Assembly: GCA_048527645.1 (NCBI GenBank)
Contig: DBGFNI010000090.1
Coordinates: forward strand, 1-5,803
Reading direction: 5' to 3'
Length of the DNA: 5,803 nucleotides
Source of the DNA: HGM12669 sp048527645
GTDB taxonomy: Bacteria; Bacillota; Clostridia; Oscillospirales; CAG-272
Shown: piece by piece, positions 1 through 5,803 of the stretch
How the letters are laid out: the number at the start of each line of letters is the position of its first letter
How positions within the stretch are numbered: the stretch's first letter is position 1
Translations under genes and position numbers: made by a program
Notes under the pieces: model-generated
Told to the model about the DNA's origin: nothing
The model's input: the letters and a program-made list of their open reading frames with translations, nothing else
Databases searched by the model: none

Positions 1-1325
1 AGTCCCTCCTGCACCACATCTGGCTTTGCAAGATATTGACACAATTGCAGCAGCGCGCCGCGCTTCCGTTCCCATCCCATATAGCGTTTTTCTTTCGTAT
101 TGTATACCGCTTTGCGGAAAAAGAAATAAAAATCGGTATGGTATTTTTCGCTTAATGCGCGAAGCTTATCACGCAGCAACATAACGCACAGTGCATCCTG
201 CGGCTGCGGCATATCTGACTCCGGAAGATCGGCAATTAAGCCGAAGCGGCAGCCGGGATCGCGATTGCGTAAATAATTATCCTCAAGACGCGCTAGAATT
301 CTATTGTTTTCTTCCGGATTCAAAAGTAAAACAGCGGTAACACACAGCGTTTTGCAATCATCCGGAATCGTAGAAAAGGTATAGCGCGGCAAGGCCTGAT
401 TGCCGAACTGACGCGCTGCAAACCGCTGCGTCGCCCCGGAAATGATCTCCGGGAAAAACAGCAAAGAATAATACGGCAAAAGCGTTTGTGTTTTTAAGCA
501 CAGCAAGCTCAATGAACCGAAATGAAACACAAACTGACTCCAATACACCGCGCCGTACCAACGGCGATATCGGGCAGAATCATGCGCAAAAAGAACAAAT
601 GCAGGGTCTTGCCGCGCAGCCGTGCACTGCTCGATCAAGCGCTTGGCAGCAGCTCCCGGATCCTCTTTGCGGCGTGCTGCCCGCTCACAGACGGCGCTGC
701 GGTAAAGGCGGCGTGTACTTTCGTCCGCGCGCAGATAGTTTCCGGAGGGGTCCTTACGCAGCCAGTGCTCCACCGGTGAGAGCGCGCAATAGATCTCTTC
801 GGGGCGCATATATCGCATCGCAAACAAAAAGCGCATGTATTCCTCCCGGCTGGTGTCTGTCGCATCCCGGTCAGTATACTGCAGAAAGGCAAACAGAACC
901 AGAAAGGAAAAGAAAACACGCGCTTCCGCCTCCGTCATTTCGCCGCTTTGCTGCGCTAGCAGTGCATCCGCATCGGGCGCTCCCAGCGGCGTGCACTCTT
1001 TCCGCATGACAGAAAGCAGGCGTACCTCTTCTGCCCCGTCCAGTGGAAGAATCAGCCTTGTCGGCAGTGCACGGATACACTGCCGCACCAACGGTTCTAT
1101 GACGGTATAGCCGTCAGGCTTTTCTTTTTTTTGCCCGCATTGCTCCAGCAACCGGCTGCATTCCGCCACAAATGCGCGGCAAATGCGGATACTGCTTTTT
1201 CGGTTGTTTTGTTTAAATCGGTTGTTTTGTTTGAATAAGGAAAAAAACAAGTGTATCAATCCTTCCGTTCGGTTTGATACACTTATTTTTGGTAATATTT
1301 TCGGAAAATATACCGCGCCGCTCAT
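1..1325 (-). CDS. ndvB: Cyclic beta-1,2-glucan synthase (NdvB/ChvB-like, GT84), N-terminal part; runs off left edge
   Basis: One minus-strand frame is open for 441 codons with no stop before the left edge. The family makes cyclic beta-1,2-glucan from UDP-glucose at the inner membrane. Numbering is from the ATG at 1325. Residues 183-209 fit the family pattern SPVE..L..DP.G.Y...D..TR..YR. Residues about 259-295 are hydrophobic and probably membrane-associated. From about residue 320 comes the start of the glycosyltransferase domain: IPDDCKTL, LE.NYL.NRDP (347-357), FGLIADLPE (361-369) and YMGWERKRG (415-423). The rest of the GT84 domain and the C-terminal GH94-type region expected from the family would lie outside the window. 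Start choice: the ATG at 1323-1325 overlaps the comEC stop as ATGA but has no Shine-Dalgarno sequence, and codons 1-45 contain a terminator and a tandem repeat. By hand count 17 of 45 codons there end in G or C, against 28 of the next 45. Translation may therefore begin later, for example at GTG codon 53 (1167-1169). The family call is firm; the symbol and start are less so. Confidence 0.82.
   Translation of the reverse strand, partial: MSGAVYFPKILPKISVSNRTEGLIHLFFSLFKQNNRFKQNNRKSSIRICRAFVAECSRLLEQCGQKKEKPDGYTVIEPLVRQCIRALPTRLILPLDGAEEVRLLSVMRKECTPLGAPDADALLAQQSGEMTEAEARVFFSFLVLFAFLQYTDRDATDTSREEYMRFLFAMRYMRPEEIYCALSPVEHWLRKDPSGNYLRADESTRRLYRSAVCERAARRKEDPGAAAKRLIEQCTAARQDPAFVLFAHDSARYRRWYGAVYWSQFVFHFGSLSLLCLKTQTLLPYYSLLFFPEIISGATQRFAARQFGNQALPRYTFSTIPDDCKTLCVTAVLLLNPEENNRILARLEDNYLRNRDPGCRFGLIADLPESDMPQPQDALCVMLLRDKLRALSEKYHTDFYFFFRKAVYNTKEKRYMGWERKRGALLQLCQYLAKPDVVQEG
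1200..1235. repeat. Two tandem copies of an 18-bp unit
   Basis: On the plus strand TCGGTTGTTTTGTTTAAA (1200-1217) is followed directly by TCGGTTGTTTTGTTTGAA (1218-1235), identical at 17 of 18 positions. If this stretch is translated as part of the glucan synthase frame, it encodes FKQNNR twice and the duplication keeps the frame. It lies between the terminator after comEC and the conserved part of the downstream gene, in an AT-rich stretch. It could be a chance slippage duplication or a repeated regulatory site; the sequence does not decide. Confidence 0.9.
1241..1284 (-). terminator. Intrinsic terminator after comEC
   Basis: A perfect 11-bp inverted repeat pairs AAGTGTATCAA (1249-1259) with TTGATACACTT (1274-1284). 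The loop is 14 bases and can form two further C-G pairs after a T-T mismatch. Read on the minus strand, the hairpin is followed by G and then seven T (1247-1241), the classic Rho-independent arrangement. It begins about 38 bases after the comEC stop, as expected for the end of an argR-recN-comEC transcript. On the plus strand a weaker run (A then five T, 1285-1290) follows the same stem, but no plus-strand gene is seen that would need it. The stem is AT-rich, so termination may be incomplete. Confidence 0.8.
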
Positions 1326-3643
1326 TTTATCGAAAAGTCTGCTGTTCCGTCACATACCCATATATTTTCGCGATACTGCCGCAAAAAATCGTCTGATGCA
1401 AATGCATACGCACTGCCACGCGGAATCAGATACTTTTGCTCCGACGGAGAAAACGCAGTCTGCGGCGCATACCAGGTTTTGATCTTCGGTCCGTGATCGG
1501 AAAATATCAGATAGTCCGCTCCGCGTGCATCTTCAAGCAATTCATCGTATCGCTCGCTCTCCTGATAAACCGGCGGCAGCACCATCACACCGTTTTTCTG
1601 CCCTTCGATGTGCACTGCAATCAGCGGCTGCGTGGAGCGCTTGATCTTTCCGCAGTCGAGAACCGTGATAGTGAGCGTTTGAAAGTCATATCCCACCCGA
1701 TCAGATGCATCATACAAAAGCACCTCGGTCGGCGTAGCGGCAAGCGCGTCGCAGATCGACTGCACAGCAGCCGCACCCGCTTCATCCGTCTGCTCAGGCA
1801 GCAGAACAGTGCGGATATAATAGCGGTCGCAGATTTTCGGCACAGACACGGTATGCACCGTATTGTGCAGATGCGTGATAATCAGCGTGTCAATCTCCGT
1901 ATACACGCTTTCCAGCGCTTGATCGCATCCTGCACGCAGCCTGCTGTATGTCCCCGTTGACTGATCGATCACGCACAGCTTGCCGTTGACGCCCAGAAAA
2001 ACAGCGTCGTTGCATTTTTTGTCATTGTAGTAAACTCCAAACACCTCGTCACGGTGCGCGTTTTGCCACCCACACAGGCAAAGTGCGAACGCAAGACACA
2101 GCACAAGCGTGCCGATGTAAGGAATATACCATTTGCGCAGGACAATCAGCAGCACAACCGTTCCCACGCCGCACAGTGCAAGGAGCGGCAGCACAAAGGG
2201 ATACCGCAGCGAAATCAGACAGAAATCCAAATCCGCAAGCCGCCGTATCAGCGTAACAGCCGAACAGGAAAGATGCAAAAGCGGTGTCAGCAGCTGCGCC
2301 ACGCCGGGAATCCAGAAAAAAAGCATCAGCATTACCGCGCCGTACAGCAATGCTGTCAGCGGAAAATGTATCAGAAGATTGGACAGCAGGGAGAGCAGCG
2401 ATACCTCCCTGAAATTCCAATACACCACCGGCAGCGTAAACATCACCGCAGCAACCGTGTTTGCCATCGTGGAGAGCATCGTAATGAGCAGCCGCAATAC
2501 AATGTTTCGTTTTCCGAAGCGCATAAACAGGCGGTCGCACAGCGGTTTGCCCATCAGCAGCAACCCGGCGGATGCCAAAAAAGAAAGCTGCAAGCCGACG
2601 TCAAATGCAGACAGCGGAGAAACCGCACAGATCAGTCCTACCGCGGCAAACAGAGAGGTGAGCGGATCGGTGTTTTCCCGGAAATAATAACTCAAATACG
2701 CGATGATCAGCATGATGCCCGCACGCGTCACAGAGGCGGAGAAGCCGACAATCCCCATGAACAGAAATACAAATCCGATCACCACAGCGTTCCGAACTTT
2801 TTTCGGTACGTACAACGCCTGCAGCAAAAGCGCAAGTCCGCCGACGATGACGGAAAGATGCATCCCGCTGACTGCCAGAACATGGCTAAGCCCCAAACGG
2901 CGGAAATCCCGCTTCACAGCAGCGGGTAAATCACTCTTGTCGCCCAAAACGACCGCGCGGACGAGCGCCGCGTCATCTTCGCCGAGATATCTCTCAAGCA
3001 AGCTGCCGCAACGGTTTCTGATGTCGGTGCAAAAAGAAAAAAATCCGGCAGAAGCCTGCCCCGTTATGCTCTGATCTTCGCTTGATGAGACACGCAGCGT
3101 GCCAAGGCAGCGATCGGACAAATTCCAATAATACGATGAAGGATCGTTTTCCTCTTTCCCTTCGGTGAAGACGCCCCGCACCGTTACAACATCGCGCGGG
3201 TGCACCGACGCCGCAAAGGAAGCCTCGACCTCAACGGAAAAAGAAACCTTTTGTCCGTCAATTGTGTCTGCGTCAATTTGATAATATGACAGATACGGTT
3301 TTGAATAGGACATCTCTTGCACCGTGCCGCTTACGGTGATCTCCTTGCCGTTATACGAGTTCAATAGCGGTGCATATCTGCCGAAAGCAAAATATATATC
3401 GGTTCCCGCCAAGAGAAACGCCGCAAGCGCAGCCGCAGTGCACAGCACGCCGCGAAGTGAAATTTTCCGCAAAAAAGCGGCGATTCCCACACCCACCAGC
3501 ACAATAAGAAAGGCGCCGCAGATCTGTAAAAATATCTTTTGCGGTAAAAAGAACGCAAGGAAAAGGGCAAGAAGAAACAGCGCAACAAACAAGACAAGCG
3601 GTCTTGCCGTGATGCTTCTCCCTGCCCGATTCCCAGTCATCAT
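1322..3643 (-). CDS. comEC: ComEC/Rec2-family DNA uptake channel with degenerate metallo-beta-lactamase-like domain
   Basis: This 773-residue polytopic membrane protein matches ComEC, the inner-membrane channel that brings single-stranded DNA into the cytoplasm during natural transformation. Order of parts: hydrophobic N-terminal segments (about 15-86), a soluble OB-fold-like region (about 95-190), the competence domain with the signature GLSHVLAVSGMHLSVIVGG (251-269) and many membrane helices (to about 525), then a C-terminal metallo-beta-lactamase-like domain (about 533-773). Its length is usual for the full three-domain form. The C-terminal domain is unusual. The position of the metal-binding THxHxDH motif reads THLHNTVH (590-597), without the Asp; the DVGQGD-like first strand is absent; and the late HHGS-like motif reads SDHGP (715-719). 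Nuclease activity is therefore doubtful. The start ATG overlaps the recN stop as ATGA, and GGAGG lies 12 bases upstream; a second ATG follows immediately. Family assignment is very secure; actual competence of the organism is inference. Confidence 0.95.
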   Translation of the reverse strand: MMTGNRAGRSITARPLVLFVALFLLALFLAFFLPQKIFLQICGAFLIVLVGVGIAAFLRKISLRGVLCTAAALAAFLLAGTDIYFAFGRYAPLLNSYNGKEITVSGTVQEMSYSKPYLSYYQIDADTIDGQKVSFSVEVEASFAASVHPRDVVTVRGVFTEGKEENDPSSYYWNLSDRCLGTLRVSSSEDQSITGQASAGFFSFCTDIRNRCGSLLERYLGEDDAALVRAVVLGDKSDLPAAVKRDFRRLGLSHVLAVSGMHLSVIVGGLALLLQALYVPKKVRNAVVIGFVFLFMGIVGFSASVTRAGIMLIIAYLSYYFRENTDPLTSLFAAVGLICAVSPLSAFDVGLQLSFLASAGLLLMGKPLCDRLFMRFGKRNIVLRLLITMLSTMANTVAAVMFTLPVVYWNFREVSLLSLLSNLLIHFPLTALLYGAVMLMLFFWIPGVAQLLTPLLHLSCSAVTLIRRLADLDFCLISLRYPFVLPLLALCGVGTVVLLIVLRKWYIPYIGTLVLCLAFALCLCGWQNAHRDEVFGVYYNDKKCNDAVFLGVNGKLCVIDQSTGTYSRLRAGCDQALESVYTEIDTLIITHLHNTVHTVSVPKICDRYYIRTVLLPEQTDEAGAAAVQSICDALAATPTEVLLYDASDRVGYDFQTLTITVLDCGKIKRSTQPLIAVHIEGQKNGVMVLPPVYQESERYDELLEDARGADYLIFSDHGPKIKTWYAPQTAFSPSEQKYLIPRGSAYAFASDDFLRQYRENIWVCDGTADFSIK

Positions 3644-5337
3644 GATTTCTGTGCGCCTCCGTCCAGCATTTCCTGTGCCGTCGCCCGTACCGCCTCTGTG
3701 ATATGGATTCCGCCCATGATGCGCGCCACTTCTTCAATGCGGTCGGCGCGATCCAAACGCTGAACCTGCGTCACCGCACGGTTGTCTTCTTCGATTTTGG
3801 AAATATAAAAGTGCTCATCACCCAGCGCCGCAATCTGCGCGGCGTGCGTGACACAAAGTACCTGACCGCCGCTGTGCGCGAGCTGTTTCATTTTCATTCC
3901 GATTTTTTGTGAGGTTTTGCCGGATACGCCGGTATCCACCTCATCAAAGATCAGCGTTTGCTCCTCCGTATTCTGCACTGCGCATTTTGCCGCCAGCATC
4001 AAACGGGACAATTCCCCGCCTGAGGCAACCTTGCCGATGGGCTTGAGCGGCTCTCCGGGGTTGGTCGAAATATAAAACGCAACCTGATCAATCCCGTTTT
4101 CGTTGAAAACCGGGTTCCCCTTGTCGTCACAAAACGGTTCTATCTGAACGGCGAAGCGCACCTTTTCCATATCGAGATACGCCAGCTCTTCCATGATTTT
4201 TTCGCACAGCGCAGCCCCTGCCTGCGTGCGCCGCGCGGAAAGCTGCTTTGCAAGCGCAAGCGCCTGTGCGCCGACTGTTTTCAGTTCTTTTTTATATTCC
4301 GCCAGCGTTTGCGCGCCGGACTGAATCTCCTCCAGTTGCTTCTGACAGTCCTCACGAAACGCCAGTATTTCCGGAATATCCGACCCATACTTTCTTTTCA
4401 GCCGTTCAATTTCATTCAGTCTGTCCTCAATGTCGTCGAGCCTTACCGCTGCGTCCTCCGTCTCTTCCCCGCGCAGGTCGAGAACAGTCTGCGCTATATC
4501 CTCCAATTCAATCCGACAGGCCTGCAATCGCTCCGCCTCATCGGAAAGCTGCGCATAGATCTTTGACAAATCACGCAGCGCATCCTCTGCACGCTGCAGC
4601 TGTTCGCTGACTGCGCCGCCCTCACCGTCAATCAGTGCGTCGCGCAGTGCCTCCATGCACAAGGCAATTTTTTCTGCGTTTTTCATCCGCAGCTTTTCCT
4701 GCTGCAATCGCTCTTCTTCTCCGGGCCGCAGCTTTGCTGCGTCAATATCCTCGATTTGATATTGCAGCATGTCAACCAAACGCGCCTTTTCCTTCTCGCT
4801 TTTATGCAAAGCATGAATCCGGCTTTTGATCGAACACATTTCATCATATTTTTCCCGATAAGCGCTTTTTTCGTCAGCCAGTCCGGCATATTCATCCAAA
4901 AAAGCAATGTGGTTTTCCTGCTCCAAAAACAGCAGATTGTCATGCTGACCGTGAATCTGAATCAACCGACGCGAAAGCTCTCTGAGCACGGCAATGCTGA
5001 CACTGCGACCATTGCACTTCGCCGCACTTCTGCCGTCGGCATAAACCACGCGGCTGAGCATCACAGAGGCGTCTCCCCTCTGCCCGCAGCCAAGTTCTGC
5101 AATCTGATCGGAAAGCGCGGGCGGGATTCGGTCGAACACCGCGCTGACCGACGCGCTTTGCTCGCCGGTTCGAATGACATCCCGTCCGCCGCGCGCCCCG
5201 CTGATCAGACCGATCGCGTCAATAATAATAGACTTTCCGGCTCCGGTCTCCCCCGTCAGCACAGAAAACCCGCCTGAAAAATCAATATCCAGGCTTCGTA
5301 TAATCGCGATATTCTCAATATGTAAAGAAGTCAGCAT
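3640..5337 (-). CDS. recN: DNA repair ATPase RecN
   Basis: RecN is a cytoplasmic SMC-like ATPase recruited early to DNA double-strand breaks. It helps hold DNA together for RecA-dependent recombination, and in Bacillus it has also been linked to handling DNA taken up by competent cells. This 565-residue protein has the usual length and full set of motifs: N-terminal LHIENIAII, Walker A GETGAGKS (29-36), the RecN-typical IQIHGQHDN (126-134), long charged coiled-coil arms (about 155-230 and 245-375), the ABC signature ASGGELSR (438-445), Walker B TLIFDEVDTG (461-470) and the switch histidine in CVTHAAQIAALGD (495-507). Nothing is missing or broken. The start ATG at 5335-5337 has GGAG six bases upstream. 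It follows argR after 26 bases and its TGA stop overlaps the comEC start, so all three were probably transcribed together. SOS control cannot be judged because the operon promoter is outside the window. Confidence 0.98.
   Translation of the reverse strand: MLTSLHIENIAIIRSLDIDFSGGFSVLTGETGAGKSIIIDAIGLISGARGGRDVIRTGEQSASVSAVFDRIPPALSDQIAELGCGQRGDASVMLSRVVYADGRSAAKCNGRSVSIAVLRELSRRLIQIHGQHDNLLFLEQENHIAFLDEYAGLADEKSAYREKYDEMCSIKSRIHALHKSEKEKARLVDMLQYQIEDIDAAKLRPGEEERLQQEKLRMKNAEKIALCMEALRDALIDGEGGAVSEQLQRAEDALRDLSKIYAQLSDEAERLQACRIELEDIAQTVLDLRGEETEDAAVRLDDIEDRLNEIERLKRKYGSDIPEILAFREDCQKQLEEIQSGAQTLAEYKKELKTVGAQALALAKQLSARRTQAGAALCEKIMEELAYLDMEKVRFAVQIEPFCDDKGNPVFNENGIDQVAFYISTNPGEPLKPIGKVASGGELSRLMLAAKCAVQNTEEQTLIFDEVDTGVSGKTSQKIGMKMKQLAHSGGQVLCVTHAAQIAALGDEHFYISKIEEDNRAVTQVQRLDRADRIEEVARIMGGIHITEAVRATAQEMLDGGAQKS
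3656..3660 (-). promoter_or_regulatory. Ribosome binding site of comEC, inside the end of recN
   Basis: The minus strand reads GGAGG here, 12 bases before the ATG at 3641-3643 and 15 before the next ATG at 3638-3640. It lies within the last codons of recN and supports this overlapping start, and with it translational coupling of comEC to recN. Confidence 0.7.
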
Positions 5338-5343
5338 ATCATG

Positions 5344-5347
5344 CTCC
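5344..5347 (-). promoter_or_regulatory. Ribosome binding site of recN
   Basis: The minus strand reads CGGAG with GGAG six bases before the recN ATG, in the 26-base gap after argR. It fixes the recN start. There is no room in the gap for a separate promoter plus leader. Confidence 0.75.
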
Positions 5348-5363
5348 GTTTTTCAAAAGTCGG

Positions 5364-5803
5364 TTATTTTACATATTTTTTATAGCTGGCACAAAACTCT
5401 TCGGCGTTTTCCTTTGTCCGCATGACAACAATGATGTTGTCATCGCCCGCGACGCTGCCGACAATTTCAGGTACGCTCATTGCATCCACTGCGGCGGCAG
5501 CCGCCTGCGCCATACCGGAATAGGTGCGCAGCACCACAATATTTTCCGCATGATCGACGGAAACAATGGTCTCCTTGAGGATGCTTTTAAACTTCATCAC
5601 CGATTTGGTCCCCAGATGACCGGAAACGGCATATTTATAGCTGCCGTTTTTTGAGGCGACCTTTACCAGCTGCAGCTCCTTGATATCGCGGGAGATGGTG
5701 GCCTGCGTGACAGCGACCCCTTCACGCTTGAGACATTCCATCAGTTCTTCCTGCGTTTCTATATCATGATTGTCAATAATCTGAATGATTTTTTCGTGTC
5801 TTG
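5364..5803 (-). CDS. argR: Arginine repressor ArgR/AhrC, lacking only the extreme N-terminus
   Basis: ArgR is an arginine-sensing hexameric repressor/activator that binds ARG boxes to control arginine biosynthesis and catabolism. The window holds 145 codons plus the TAA stop; family members are about 150 residues, so only a few N-terminal residues are beyond the right edge. The reading frame enters as RHEKIIQIIDNHDIETQEEL, continuous with the winged-helix DNA-binding domain, whose recognition helix reads VTQATISRDIKELQLVK. The C-terminal oligomerisation and arginine-binding domain contains ENIVVLRTYSGMAQAAAAAVD and GSVAGDDNIIVV, where the paired aspartates match the arginine-contacting residues of the family. 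An internal ATG at 5739-5741 would remove part of the DNA-binding domain and is not the start. The gene sits directly before recN, an arrangement common in Bacillota. Any autoregulatory ARG box would be upstream, outside the window. Confidence 0.97.
   Translation of the reverse strand, partial: RHEKIIQIIDNHDIETQEELMECLKREGVAVTQATISRDIKELQLVKVASKNGSYKYAVSGHLGTKSVMKFKSILKETIVSVDHAENIVVLRTYSGMAQAAAAAVDAMSVPEIVGSVAGDDNIIVVMRTKENAEEFCASYKKYVK

Noticed and set aside
488..1009. Plus-strand open frame of 173 codons in the left region
   Set aside because: It lies opposite the continuous glucan synthase frame, and its translation is low-complexity in R, P and A with no recognisable motif.
1100..1132. 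Plus-strand hairpin TGACGG/CCGTCA followed by a T-rich run resembling a terminator
   Set aside because: There is no plus-strand gene to terminate, and the bases are inside the minus-strand coding frame; the T-run is the complement of lysine codons.
1..1200. Region at first sight lacking a long gene, possibly a decayed pseudogene
   Set aside because: Codon-by-codon reading shows one minus-strand frame open throughout; it only lacks a stop because the window ends first.
1240..1280. Possible promoter with TTGATA-like -35 overlapping the terminator stem
   Set aside because: The matching -10 (ATTCAA or TATTCA) is poor and the -35 falls in the hairpin stem, so it is not supported as a promoter.
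2049..2540. Second minus-strand open frame of 163 codons inside comEC
   Set aside because: An out-of-frame shadow of the membrane domain; the ComEC frame is uninterrupted.
2054..2929. Plus-strand open frame of 291 codons opposite comEC
   Set aside because: Its translation is rich in Q, R and H with no domain or membrane pattern, as expected of an antisense shadow, while the minus strand has unmistakable ComEC motifs over the same bases.
4756..5277. Plus-strand open frame of 173 codons opposite recN
   Set aside because: It overlaps the intact RecN ATPase head and coiled coil and has no features of its own.

Overview
The window looks like a Bacillota (Firmicutes) chromosome, most likely a Clostridia or Oscillospiraceae-type anaerobe. 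The basis is the argR-recN adjacency typical of that phylum, strong GGAGG-type ribosome binding sites, roughly balanced GC, and protein sequences of clostridial character. No 16S or other phylogenetic marker is present, so the taxonomic placement is inference.

All recognisable genes lie on the minus strand and read from right to left. First comes argR (arginine repressor, entering from the right edge and lacking only its first few codons), then recN (DNA double-strand-break repair ATPase) after a 26-base gap, then comEC (DNA-uptake channel) overlapping recN by ATGA. A large gene then runs off the left edge. These first three genes are packed like one operon, and a hairpin plus T-tract shortly after the comEC stop looks like its intrinsic terminator.

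The left 1.3 kb is not empty. One minus-strand frame is open from position 1325 to the left edge, giving 441 residues without a stop. It matches the N-terminal part of cyclic beta-1,2-glucan synthases (the NdvB/ChvB/Cgs family, GT84), including a YMGWERKRG motif just before the edge. Most of the protein lies outside the window. Its start is uncertain: the only in-frame ATG before the conserved part overlaps the comEC stop, but the terminator lies between that ATG and the conserved part.

Functionally, recN and comEC connect to DNA repair, recombination and possible natural transformation. ArgR is a metabolic regulator that often sits beside recN. The glucan synthase belongs to the cell envelope and is probably a separate transcription unit. 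The most notable features are a ComEC metallo-beta-lactamase-like domain that has lost its metal-binding motifs, and the terminator-containing comEC/glucan-synthase junction. I found no mobile element, CRISPR array, tRNA or rRNA.
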